A stretch of DNA of 48,027 bases, from NCBI GenBank assembly GCA_024400455.1, contig JAKSMU010000014.1:1-48027 (forward strand), in the 5' to 3' direction. Below are positions 23,850 through 31,410 of the stretch, one piece after another (position 1 is the first letter of the stretch; every line of letters begins with the position of its first letter). The position numbers were made by a program, and so were the translations under genes. Source of the stretch: Bacteroidales bacterium. GTDB lineage: Bacteria > Bacteroidota > Bacteroidia > Bacteroidales > F082. Under the pieces are notes generated by a model that saw only the letters and a list, made by a program, of their open reading frames with translations, was not told the origin of the DNA and did not search any database.

Positions 23850-24021
23850 TCAAGAATTTGAGAATTAGAGAATGTTTTTTCCGTCCTGCTTGAAGTTGGC
23901 ACTTCGTGCAGGAAAAAGAGAATCAAAAGATTACAAGGCTTTGCCCCTCAAATTCGAGAGTGCGCTTGCGCACGGAACTTCAGTAGCACATTGTCCGTTT
24001 CTCTAATTCTCTAATTCTTGA
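23850..24021. repeat. 172-bp element bounded by 23-bp inverted repeats with two internal hairpins
   Basis: The outer arms 23850-23872 and 23999-24021 match as an inverted repeat at 22 of 23 positions (TCAAGAATTTGAGAATTAG and its complement). Inside are CCTGC..GAAGT/ACTTC..GCAGG (23885-23912) and GTGCGC/GCGCAC (about 23959-23972). No coding frame is evident. It could be a MITE-like element or a structured RNA or terminator between the FISUMP gene and the TlpA-like gene. Confidence 0.6.
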
Positions 24022-24040
24022 TAAATAAAAAGAAACTCAC

Positions 24041-25441
24041 TTGAAAAAAGCATTGCTCATCAATATAATCGTGTTCATCACGTCGACGATGTTTGCACAA
24101 AACACCGTCACGGGCATGTTTTCGGATTATGCCGGCCAGAAAATCAGTCTGGTCGGTTTTTCCGGTTTCGACACCTATATTGTTAATAGCACGACCGCCA
24201 ACACAGAAGGCGGTTTCTGCCTTTCTTTCGGCGGAAATGATTGTGGCATGGCAATGCTTGCATCGGAAAGTAACCAAACTTTTTTGGTCGTCTTGGCCGA
24301 AAATGAAGACTTGCAACTGAAAGGCCGAAACTTTGCTGATACGGAAAATATCGAAATCGTCAATGGCCATCAAAATAAGGTCTTTGCGCAATATGCCACG
24401 GAGCATCCGGTTCGGGAAGAGGCATTGAATGCGTGGAGTTTTCTGGAACAGCTCTATGAGGAAAATGCCATTCTTGCAAAGCATAAGGACGTGAAGCAGG
24501 CCATTTTGTGGGCGCAAGCGGAGATAAAGGGAGAAGAAGAGAAATTCTGGATTCTTAATACATCTTCCGACGATTACATTGGCTGGTATTTGCCCATGCG
24601 GAAACTGGTCAGTTCGGTTCCCGCCATTGCGCAATATCGCACCGATGAAATTCCTGAAACCGTGACTGCTCTACGCAACATCGATTATTGCGATGAGCGT
24701 TTGCAAAAAAGCGGCTTGCTGAAAGAAACCATCGATAATCATTTCTGGCTCATCGAGAACAGCGGAAAAATTTTGGAATCACTGTCTGAGGAAATGAACA
24801 TTTCCATCGATTGCATGGTGGAAAACCTATTGAAAGACGAGACGAAACTGAATGTCATCAGCGAATATCTGTTCAAGTTTTTGGAAAAACGCAGTCTTTT
24901 CGCTGCTTCCGAACACTTGGCCTTGAAACTGCTGAACGAACATGGTTGCACGCTTGATGATGATTTTGCCTCACAATTAGAGAGTTACCGTGCAATGAAA
25001 ATCGGCAATAAGGCGCCGGATTTTGATTTCAAATCGGCGGTGAAAGCTCCAAGTTATGCAAAATCTCCACGAAGACTTTCAGAACTATCAAGCAACTATA
25101 CTTTATTGGTTTTCGGTGCCAGCTGGTGTCCGCAGTGCCCACAGGAACTGCTGAAACTGACTAATCTTTACGCAAGATGGAAATCGCACGGCGTTGAAAC
25201 CGTTTTCGTTTCGCTTGACGAAGATGAAAATGCTTTCAACAATTTCACGGATATTTTCCCATTCATCAGCGTTTGTGATTTTCAGAAATGGGACAGTCCG
25301 ATAGTGGAAAAATATCACGTATTTGCCACGCCTACATTTTATTTGCTTGATAATGAACGGAAGATAATATTGCGCCCCAATTCTGTCAGCCAGATGGATT
25401 CGTGGGTGGATTGGTATTTAATTCAAGGAAACAAACAATGA
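24041..25441 (+). CDS. TlpA-like thioredoxin-fold protein, exported
   Basis: 466 residues from a TTG at 24041. The TTG is preferred because it gives a full signal peptide (MKKALLINIIVFITSTMFAQ); the next ATG would remove it. Residues ~22-115 resemble the DUF4369-type N-terminal beta domain of Bacteroidota thiol-disulfide proteins. The helical middle is unassigned. The C-terminal thioredoxin domain (~320-466) carries the redox motif WCPQC in LLVFGASWCPQCPQ and the cis-proline segment FATPTFYLL. It likely reduces or exchanges disulfides in the periplasm. Its stop overlaps the lptE start (ATGA), so the two are translationally coupled. Confidence 0.82.
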   Translation: MKKALLINIIVFITSTMFAQNTVTGMFSDYAGQKISLVGFSGFDTYIVNSTTANTEGGFCLSFGGNDCGMAMLASESNQTFLVVLAENEDLQLKGRNFADTENIEIVNGHQNKVFAQYATEHPVREEALNAWSFLEQLYEENAILAKHKDVKQAILWAQAEIKGEEEKFWILNTSSDDYIGWYLPMRKLVSSVPAIAQYRTDEIPETVTALRNIDYCDERLQKSGLLKETIDNHFWLIENSGKILESLSEEMNISIDCMVENLLKDETKLNVISEYLFKFLEKRSLFAASEHLALKLLNEHGCTLDDDFASQLESYRAMKIGNKAPDFDFKSAVKAPSYAKSPRRLSELSSNYTLLVFGASWCPQCPQELLKLTNLYARWKSHGVETVFVSLDEDENAFNNFTDIFPFISVCDFQKWDSPIVEKYHVFATPTFYLLDNERKIILRPNSVSQMDSWVDWYLIQGNKQ

Positions 25442-25947
25442 AATCATCACGCATCATAGCAGCAGTTTGCATCGTTTTGGCATTCGTTTGTCAAGGCTGC
25501 GGCATTTATTCCTTTTCAGGCGCATCGATTCCTGCCGAGGCCAAAACCGTATCGGTGCAATATTTTCCCAATCACGCCCAGCTTGTCAGCCCGACTTTGA
25601 GCAATGAATTTACCACGGCTTTGCGCGATGCGATGATGAATCAGACAACGCTCGACATGGTTGACGATGGTGGTGATCTTGCCTTCGAAGGTGAAATCAC
25701 GAACTATCAGACTACGCCAATCGCCATTACGGCAGGACAAACGGCTGCTTTGAACCGACTTACGATTACCGTAAAGGTCAGGTTCTCGAACCGTATCGAT
25801 GACACGAAAGACTTTGAAAGCACATTTTCGAGATATGAGGATTATCCCAGCGACCAGGATTTGAATTCCGTGCAGGAAACCCTGTCGGCGACGATTATCG
25901 AGGCACTTGTGGAGGATATTTTCAATAAAGCATTGGTGAATTGGTAG
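25438..25947 (+). CDS. lptE: LptE family LPS-assembly lipoprotein
   Basis: 169 residues from the ATG at 25438, chosen because it opens a signal peptide with a lipobox (FVCQGC, Cys at residue 20) and overlaps the previous stop by one ATGA. The body has the LptE pattern: IYSFSGASIPAEAKTVSVQY, a TALRDAMMNQTTL helix, GDLAFEGEITNYQTTPIAI and a C-terminal helix (LSATIIEALVEDIFNKALVNW, split here only for length). LptE plugs the LptD barrel that delivers LPS to the outer leaflet. It is followed by a TPR-like gene and secG, a linkage common in Bacteroidales. Confidence 0.85.
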   Translation: MKSSRIIAAVCIVLAFVCQGCGIYSFSGASIPAEAKTVSVQYFPNHAQLVSPTLSNEFTTALRDAMMNQTTLDMVDDGGDLAFEGEITNYQTTPIAITAGQTAALNRLTITVKVRFSNRIDDTKDFESTFSRYEDYPSDQDLNSVQETLSATIIEALVEDIFNKALVNW

Positions 25948-25959
25948 AGGGGGTTTTTG

Positions 25960-26066
25960 GACAATTTGACATTTAGACATTTGGACGATTTGACTTTTTG
26001 ACTTTTAGACGGCCTTTTTTCGAGGCCGTCATTCCCGCGAAGGCGGGAATCTCATTTTGACTCTTG
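25960..26066. repeat. Intergenic TTTGAC-type degenerate repeat plus two hairpins
   Basis: From about 25960 to 26010 the sequence repeats short units of the form ATTTGGAC / ATTTGAC / TTTTAGAC. Next come a GACGGCC...GGCCGTC hairpin and an ATTCCCGCGAAGGCGGGAAT hairpin. The latter has the ATTCCC(8)GGGAAT form of dispersed repeats known from other bacteria, for example the neisserial dRS3 type. The stretch separates lptE from the TTG-started TPR-like gene. Confidence 0.55.
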
Positions 26067-26092
26067 AACAAATTTGAACAACATATAACCCA

Positions 26093-26908
26093 TTGGAAAC
26101 AAATACATTAATAGGATACATAAATCAACCGGAGAAACTAAAGGGTGCAGTCATTGACGAATTGGAAGCTTTGACGGCAAAGTATCCTTATTTTGCCATC
26201 GGTCAGGCTTTGTTGGCCATTGCCTATCAGAACGAAAACTGTGCTGAATACGAGCAGCAACTGAAATTGGCGGCCAGCATTGTTCCGAACCGCGACAAAT
26301 TGAGACTGTTTTCGCTTATTGCGAAGCGCCGCCTTGAAAATCAGCAGGCATTGCCGCAACTGCCAGATGAGTATAAGCCAAAAAATGAATTCTTTACTTC
26401 CGTTGAGACTGTTGAACCATCAGAAGAAGCGGAAGAAGGTTCCATCATTCGTGAGAAGGTGTTCATCATTCCGGAAATTGATCTTAGTGGAACCCAGGAA
26501 GAACTTTCCGCCGAGATGGCTTTGCTTGAGGAAAAACGCAAGTCGCTTGATGAGCTGAAAGCCATCATTGCGGCCCGCCTCAAAGAGATGGAAGCGGAAA
26601 AACAGCATAAGGATGAGGATAAATCTGCACCGAAAAAGCTTTCTAGAAAAGAACTTATCGATAAGTTCATCGTTGAAAACCCGAGCATCTCACGACCTAA
26701 GGCTGAATTTTTCAATCCGATCTCCGTGGCACAGAACAGTATCACCGATCAGGAGAACATTGTGAGCGAGACTTTGGCCCAAATTTATGCCAAACAGGGC
26801 TATACGGAAAAGGCAATTTCAATCTATCAAAAATTATGCTTGAAATATCCAGAAAAAAGTGTTTACTTTGCAGCCCAAATTGAAGAACTAAGGAAGTTAA
26901 ACAATTAA
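26093..26908 (+). CDS. TPR-like protein of the lptE-secG cluster
   Basis: 271 residues from a TTG at 26093; the N-terminus (ETNTLIGYINQPEKLKGAVI) aligns by eye with the start of Bacteroidales homologues at this locus, so the TTG is preferred. Residues ~20-90 are helical (LEALTAKYPYFAIGQALLAI). The middle is a charged coiled coil (EEKRKSLDELKAIIAARLKE). The last 45 residues form one clear TPR unit (LAQIYAKQGYTEKAISIYQK, LKYPEKSVYFAAQIEEL). No signal peptide is seen, so it is cytoplasmic. Role unknown; conserved location suggests a link with envelope protein export. Confidence 0.75.
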   Translation: METNTLIGYINQPEKLKGAVIDELEALTAKYPYFAIGQALLAIAYQNENCAEYEQQLKLAASIVPNRDKLRLFSLIAKRRLENQQALPQLPDEYKPKNEFFTSVETVEPSEEAEEGSIIREKVFIIPEIDLSGTQEELSAEMALLEEKRKSLDELKAIIAARLKEMEAEKQHKDEDKSAPKKLSRKELIDKFIVENPSISRPKAEFFNPISVAQNSITDQENIVSETLAQIYAKQGYTEKAISIYQKLCLKYPEKSVYFAAQIEELRKLNN

Positions 26909-26918
26909 TTCATAAACG

Positions 26919-27290
26919 ATGTATACATTAATAGTAGTTTTAATCCTGATTGTCAGTATTTTATTAGGATTAATCGTTCTGGTTCAGAACTCAAAAGGTG
27001 GCGGTTTGGTCTCCAATTTTGGTGGCGCAAACCAGGTGATGGGTGTTCGTCAGACAACCGATTTCCTTGAAAAAGCAACATGGACTATGGCTGCCATTCT
27101 GGTAGTTCTCTGCTTGATTTCAAGCGTGACTATCCCAAAGAATGTAAAATCAGGTGATGCTTTCCAAAGCGAAATCGCAAAGCCAATGGAAGCTCCTATG
27201 GCTCCTGCTGCTGCAGAATCTGCTCTCCCAATGGAAGAAGCAGTTGAAACAGCTGAACCTGCTGCAGAAACACCTGCCGAAGCTGAATAA
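26919..27290 (+). CDS. secG: Preprotein translocase subunit SecG
   Basis: 123 residues. Two membrane helices (TLIVVLILIVSILLGLIVLV and ATWTMAAILVVLCLISSV) flank the family motif LVQNSKGGGLVSNFGG. The tail after residue 80 is long, acidic and alanine/proline-rich (APAAAESALPMEEAVETAEP), as in many Bacteroidota SecG. SecG assists the SecYE channel in the inner membrane. It starts 10 bp after the TPR-like gene and ends at a strong terminator. Confidence 0.93.
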   Translation: MYTLIVVLILIVSILLGLIVLVQNSKGGGLVSNFGGANQVMGVRQTTDFLEKATWTMAAILVVLCLISSVTIPKNVKSGDAFQSEIAKPMEAPMAPAAAESALPMEEAVETAEPAAETPAEAE

Positions 27291-27314
27291 ATTAGCAAAA
27301 TCAGAAACAACTGT

Positions 27315-27346
27315 AAATGCCGGAATTCACATTTCGGCATTTTTTA
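27315..27346 (+). terminator. Intrinsic terminator after secG
   Basis: AAATGCCG (27315-27322) pairs with CGGCATTT (27335-27342), followed by a T-run, 14 bp before the mvaD start. Confidence 0.8.
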
Positions 27347-27359
27347 TATTTGTCAAAGC

Positions 27360-28421
27360 ATGAATTGTCAAGCCAACATTCCTTCTGATTTTCACGGAAC
27401 TGTGAAATGGCAAAGTCCGTCAAACATTGCCCTGGTGAAATACTGGGGCAAAAAAGGCGTACAGTTGCCTCAAAATCCGTCTATCAGCTTCACTTTGTCG
27501 AATTGCAGGACCGAAACGGAAATGTCTTTTGATGTTTCTGACCATTTCTCGCTTCACTTTCAGTTTGAAGGGAAAGAAAATCCGGCTTTTGCAGCAAAGA
27601 TTGAGAAATTCATGCTTGATCATATAGCGGATTTCCCATGGCTGAATCATTTAAGTTTAAATATCAGCAGCAGCAATTCTTTCCCTCATTCTTCGGGCAT
27701 TGCCTCGTCGGCATCCTCGATGAGTGCTTTGGTTTTGTGTCTGTTGGACATTGACAGAATGCTGCAAGGCAAAACCGACATCGATTTGCAGAAAACATCC
27801 TGTTTTGCGCGTATCGCTTCGGGAAGCGCCTCGCGTTCGGTGTTTCCTGTCATGGCTTTGTGGGGTAAAACGAATGCGTTTGCAACAAGTTCTGATGAAT
27901 ATGCAGTATCACTTGAAAATCAGATAAATCCGATATTCAAGACATATCGCGATGCCATTCTCATTGTCAGCGATGCGGCAAAATCCGTTTCAAGTCGCGC
28001 CGGACATTCGCTGATGGAAAACAATCCGTATGCTGCGGCACGTTATGCACAGGCCAACCGCAACATCGAAAGTCTGCTGGCTGCCTTGCGTGACGGCGAT
28101 TTGGAGACCTTCATGCAAATCACCGAATCGGAAGCCATGCAGCTCCACGCCCTGATGATGTGTTCGAATCCTTCCTACATTTTGATGAGGCCCAACTCGT
28201 TGAATATCATCAATGCAGTGCGTCAGTATCGTGAAGAAACGCATGTGCCTCTGTGTTTCACTTTGGATGCCGGCCCGAATGTGCATCTGCTCTATCCTGA
28301 ACAGTATGCCGGTTCCGTAGAAACCTTCATCAACGAAAGCCTTGTCCGGTATTGCACTGATTCGAAATGGATTAAGGACTGCGTCGGCAACGGACCAAAG
28401 AAAATTGAAGTGGAAAGATGA
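27360..28421 (+). CDS. mvaD: Diphosphomevalonate decarboxylase
   Basis: 353 residues. The N-terminus carries the family signature PSNIALVKYWGKKG (residues ~20-34), and the GHMP ATP-binding loop is SSNSFPHSSGIASSASSMSA (near residue 103). It ends with a substrate-binding TLDAGPNVHLLYPEQ motif. The enzyme turns mevalonate diphosphate into isopentenyl diphosphate with ATP, the last step of the mevalonate pathway. The next gene is a GHMP kinase of the same pathway. Starts 14 bp after the secG terminator, without a clear promoter box. Confidence 0.92.
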   Translation: MNCQANIPSDFHGTVKWQSPSNIALVKYWGKKGVQLPQNPSISFTLSNCRTETEMSFDVSDHFSLHFQFEGKENPAFAAKIEKFMLDHIADFPWLNHLSLNISSSNSFPHSSGIASSASSMSALVLCLLDIDRMLQGKTDIDLQKTSCFARIASGSASRSVFPVMALWGKTNAFATSSDEYAVSLENQINPIFKTYRDAILIVSDAAKSVSSRAGHSLMENNPYAAARYAQANRNIESLLAALRDGDLETFMQITESEAMQLHALMMCSNPSYILMRPNSLNIINAVRQYREETHVPLCFTLDAGPNVHLLYPEQYAGSVETFINESLVRYCTDSKWIKDCVGNGPKKIEVER

Positions 28422-28458
28422 GAGATTGATGAATTGTTTGATGTTTAACTGTTTATTT

Positions 28459-28600
28459 GTTGAAAGTTGAGAGTTGAAAGTTGAGAGTGGAAAGTTGAGA
28501 GTGGAAAGTTGAGAGTGGAAAGTTGAGAATGGAAAGTTGAGAATGGAAAGTTGAGAGTGGAAAGTTGAGAGTGGAAAGTTGAGAATGGAAAGTGGAAAGT
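28459..28600. repeat. 14-bp tandem repeat, about ten copies, between mvaD and the mevalonate kinase gene
   Basis: The unit is GTTGAGAGTGGAAA with variants GTTGAGAATGGAAA and GTTGAGAGTTGAAA. It is purine-rich on the plus strand and nearly uniform over about 140 bp. It lies between two genes of one pathway and has no coding likelihood; an antisense frame reads as an L/S/T/F/Q repeat peptide. Confidence 0.85.
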
Positions 28601-28679
28601 AATTTGAACAATTTTGAACCTTTTTACCGAAACCCTTAACCATTCACCCGTCACCCATAACCATTAACTTTAAAGAGAA

Positions 28680-29561
28680 ATGCGTACATCCTATTATAGC
28701 AAAGTCATTCTTTTCGGCGAGTATTCCATGATATTCGATGCAACGGCTTTGATGGTTCCTTTGCAAAAGTTTTCTGCCCGCTGGAAATTGAGCAAACTTA
28801 CTATGCTGAGGGCAAAGAAATCGAATGAAAGCATTTGCCGTTTCCGTGATTATCTTGCTGATATAAAGAATGTTTCTGCTTCTATTGATATTGATGCCTT
28901 GTCAAGGGATTTGAACTTTGGATTGAACCTGAGTTCAAATGTTCCATCTGGTTATGGCTTGGGCAGTTCGGGAACTTTGGTGGCTGCGGTTTACGACCGT
29001 TATGCCAAACTGCATACTAATGACTTGATGGAGTTGAAATCCATTTTCGGTCAAATGGAGAGTTATTTCCACGGCAGCAGTTCGGGTATCGATCCTTTGC
29101 AATGTTATTTGGGCAAGCCTTTCCGCATTTCACCGCAAGGTGTCGAACTCGTGAATGGCGGTTTTTTGAAAAGAGACATCCACATTTGCCTAATCGATAC
29201 GAAAATCAAGAGCAATACGCGTCCATTGGTACAGCACTTCAAGGAACAAAGGCAAGATGAGGCGTTTTTAAGCGCATTTCAGCGGGATTATGTTCCTCAT
29301 GTGACGGATTGCATCAACAACCTTATTGATGGCTCAAACGAAGCGTTTTTTGCTTCTTTGACAAAACTCACCAAGGCACAGTTGCTATTCCTTCGTCCGA
29401 TGATTACGGAAAACACCTTGCACCTTTTCGAACAGGATTATGATTTCCATTTTGGCGTGAAGATTTCCGGTTCGGGTGGCGGCGGTTATGTCTTGGGTTT
29501 CACCGATGATAAGGAAAAAGCCAAGCAATTGCTCGCTGATTTCGACACGATTTGGATTTAA
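28680..29561 (+). CDS. GHMP kinase, probable mevalonate kinase
   Basis: 293 residues. It starts YYSKVILFGEYSMIFDATAL, close to the KVILFGEHAVV opening of mevalonate kinases. The GHMP loop is VPSGYGLGSSGTLVAAVYD (residues ~84-102) and the C-terminal glycine-rich motif is KISGSGGGGYVLGF. It lacks the full length of some family members and could also be a phosphomevalonate or related GHMP kinase. Neighbouring mvaD supports a mevalonate-pathway role: ATP-dependent phosphorylation of mevalonate in the cytoplasm. The tandem repeat upstream occupies most of the spacer from mvaD. Confidence 0.82.
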   Translation: MRTSYYSKVILFGEYSMIFDATALMVPLQKFSARWKLSKLTMLRAKKSNESICRFRDYLADIKNVSASIDIDALSRDLNFGLNLSSNVPSGYGLGSSGTLVAAVYDRYAKLHTNDLMELKSIFGQMESYFHGSSSGIDPLQCYLGKPFRISPQGVELVNGGFLKRDIHICLIDTKIKSNTRPLVQHFKEQRQDEAFLSAFQRDYVPHVTDCINNLIDGSNEAFFASLTKLTKAQLLFLRPMITENTLHLFEQDYDFHFGVKISGSGGGGYVLGFTDDKEKAKQLLADFDTIWI

Positions 29562-29575
29562 TCTCCAATATTTCC

Positions 29576-29584
29576 TATTTTTGC
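29576..29584 (+). promoter_or_regulatory. -7 promoter box (TATTTTTGC) for the GtrA-like gene
   Basis: An exact match 16 bp before the ATG at 29601. Confidence 0.55.
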
Positions 29585-29600
29585 GCGTTAATTTAAAGTT

Positions 29601-30140
29601 ATGGCGAGAATAAGAGAAAAAATGCAGGATGCTATATGGAAGTTTGTCGACTTCTTTTATCCGCCTTTCCAGCGTTATTTCAGCCTTTTGTTTTTCCGCT
29701 ACGGATTCATGGGCGGCCTCAATCTCGTCATCGACTGGATATTGTATTATCTTATCTATCACTTCATTTTCAGAGGCAACATCTGGGAATTGGGTTTTGT
29801 TGCGTTTTCGCCTCACATTGCGACTTTGGTGCTGAAATGGCCTATCACTTTCGCTACAGGTTTCTGGTTGCAGCGCAACATCACTTTCTCGAAATCGAAT
29901 CTGACGGCCGGGAAACAGTTTTTCCGTTATTTCATCGTCACGGTTTGCAACACTTTCCTGGTGTACGGTGGCTTGAAGTGTTTCGTCGATTTCTTCCACA
30001 TCATGCCGGTGTTGTCGTATATCATGATTTCCGTCATTTCGGTTTTCTTCAGTTATTTCTTTAATCGTTATTTCTCTTTTCAGCCACTTGAAGACCAAAA
30101 CAATAAAGCCAATGGAAACGCTGTCAACAATCAAGAATAA
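29601..30140 (+). CDS. GtrA family membrane protein
   Basis: 179 residues with four hydrophobic helices (GGLNLVIDWILYYLIYHFIF; LKWPITFATGFWL; FIVTVCNTFLVYGGL; YIMISVISVFFSYFF). The order of motifs (FRYGFMGGLN, W-P-I-T-F-A-T-G-F, FFNRYFSF) matches GtrA-like proteins, which help move polyprenyl-linked sugars or polysaccharide units across the inner membrane. It overlaps rfaE2 by 29 bp, suggesting translational coupling, and both may serve surface-polysaccharide synthesis. Substrate unknown. Confidence 0.8.
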   Translation: MARIREKMQDAIWKFVDFFYPPFQRYFSLLFFRYGFMGGLNLVIDWILYYLIYHFIFRGNIWELGFVAFSPHIATLVLKWPITFATGFWLQRNITFSKSNLTAGKQFFRYFIVTVCNTFLVYGGLKCFVDFFHIMPVLSYIMISVISVFFSYFFNRYFSFQPLEDQNNKANGNAVNNQE

Positions 30141-30594
30141 GCTGCTTTCGTGTCAGGATTTGGAAACAAGGCTTTCCGAATGGCGTTCGGCAGGGAAAAC
30201 CATAGTTTTCACCAATGGCTGTTTCGACATTTTGCATCGTGGCCATGTGGAATATCTGGCGCAAGCCTCCGATTTGGGCGATGTGCTTATCGTCGGCTTG
30301 AATACTGATGCTTCGGTCAAACGGCTGAAAGGTGAAACGCGTCCTGTAAACGATGAGCAGTCAAGGGCTTTGCTGCTTTCGGCGCTGCAGTTTGTCGATG
30401 CCGTCGTGTTATTTGCTGAAGATACGCCTTACGAATTGATCAATCAGGTGCAACCCGATGTTTTGGTCAAAGGCAACGATTACAAACCCGAGGAAATCGT
30501 GGGTTACGACATTGTAACCGCCAAAGGCGGCAAGGTCGTGACCGTTGATTTGGTGGAAGGTTTTTCGACGACAAATATCATTAGTCGCATGTAG
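30112..30594 (+). CDS. rfaE2: D-glycero-beta-D-manno-heptose 1-phosphate adenylyltransferase
   Basis: 160 residues from the ATG at 30112. It has the nucleotidyltransferase signature FTNGCFDILHRGHVEYL (residues ~32-48, with the HxGH box), RLKGETRPVNDEQSRALLLS and the closing LVEGFSTTNIISRM. Only the adenylyltransferase half of HldE is present, as in other Bacteroidota that keep the kinase separate. It makes ADP-heptose for LPS core synthesis in the cytoplasm. The start was chosen over one 24 bp upstream because it matches the family N-terminus and lies in the coupled overlap with the GtrA-like gene. Confidence 0.92.
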   Translation: METLSTIKNKLLSCQDLETRLSEWRSAGKTIVFTNGCFDILHRGHVEYLAQASDLGDVLIVGLNTDASVKRLKGETRPVNDEQSRALLLSALQFVDAVVLFAEDTPYELINQVQPDVLVKGNDYKPEEIVGYDIVTAKGGKVVTVDLVEGFSTTNIISRM

Positions 30595-30617
30595 GGATGC
30601 TGCACCTTAGAAATACA

Positions 30618-30643
30618 AAAAAGGCGGCCAATGCCGCCTTTTT
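30618..30643. terminator. Bidirectional terminator between rfaE2 and the outer-membrane protein gene
   Basis: AAGGCGGC (30621-30628) pairs with GCCGCCTT (30633-30640), flanked by A-run and T-run, so it works for both convergent genes. Confidence 0.85.
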
Positions 30644-30677
30644 CCATAATATGATGTTTTGATTTTCAGGTGCTAGT

Positions 30678-31358
30678 TTAAAGGCCGAAAGCGTAGGAGT
30701 AACGGAAATAATAATCGTTGAAGTAGTCCCATGCTTGGCGGTTGTTGCCTGGTGTTGTGTTGCCCATGTCGTACAGATCAGTCACATTGACGCCAAAGCT
30801 GAAGCTTGATTGTCCGACGATGAATCCTACTCCGGCTCCGGTGTATAATCCTGCCGCTTGCAAATTGGTGTTGTAATGATAGCTGAAAGCGCTGCTCAAT
30901 GGAATGGCGTAGCCTATTCTTCCTTCAATGAACGGACGCACTTCTCCTGACGGAATCATCAGACGCAGATTGCCATAGACGGGCAAGGAATAGGTGTAAT
31001 AGTTCAATTCGGGGTAAGGCAGGTTCCAACCGCAGTAACTGCCATAGAATTCGGCGCCAAGGCCAAGGGCAACAGCACTTCCGGCTTGGTATTCAAGCAT
31101 TCCGCCCAACATAAACATGTCGGGGTTATAATGGTGAAACATTTGTATCAGGTCTCCGTCGCCGATAGAACCCATGATGTGAAGGCGCACATCGCCGACA
31201 TAATCGGGAATGTGTTGCACATGTCTATGTGGTGCCGGCCGTGAATAAACCATGTGTTGATGGTGATGGTGGTTTGGATTAGGCCGCTTTATGCTTTGTG
31301 CGTTGGCCGAAAAGGTCAAGGCAAGCAGTAAACTCAGTGATAACAGTAATTTTTTCAT
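30678..31358 (-). CDS. Outer-membrane beta-barrel protein with His-rich N-terminus
   Basis: 226 residues from the ATG at 31358, which gives a clean signal peptide (MKKLLLSLSLLLALTFSANA). After cleavage comes a histidine-rich stretch (NPNHHHHQHM, then PAPHRHVQH), which could bind metal ions. The rest alternates hydrophobic and aromatic residues (VRLHIMGSIGDGDLIQMF; YYTYSLPVYGNLRLMIPSG; PFIEGRIGYAIPLSSAF) and ends with an aromatic residue-rich strand (YFRYSYAFGL), as expected for a small outer-membrane barrel. No specific function is known. It follows the FMN-binding gene on the same strand after 52 bp. Confidence 0.78.
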   Translation of the reverse strand: MKKLLLSLSLLLALTFSANAQSIKRPNPNHHHHQHMVYSRPAPHRHVQHIPDYVGDVRLHIMGSIGDGDLIQMFHHYNPDMFMLGGMLEYQAGSAVALGLGAEFYGSYCGWNLPYPELNYYTYSLPVYGNLRLMIPSGEVRPFIEGRIGYAIPLSSAFSYHYNTNLQAAGLYTGAGVGFIVGQSSFSFGVNVTDLYDMGNTTPGNNRQAWDYFNDYYFRYSYAFGL

Positions 31359-31410
31359 CTTGATTCCAGTATTAAACAAGGAATCAAAATACAAATACCA
31401 TACCAATATT

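Noticed and set aside
28445..28654. Antisense coding frame of L/S/T/F/Q repeats
   Set aside because: It is only the translation of the 14-bp tandem repeat; no start signal, no conserved content.
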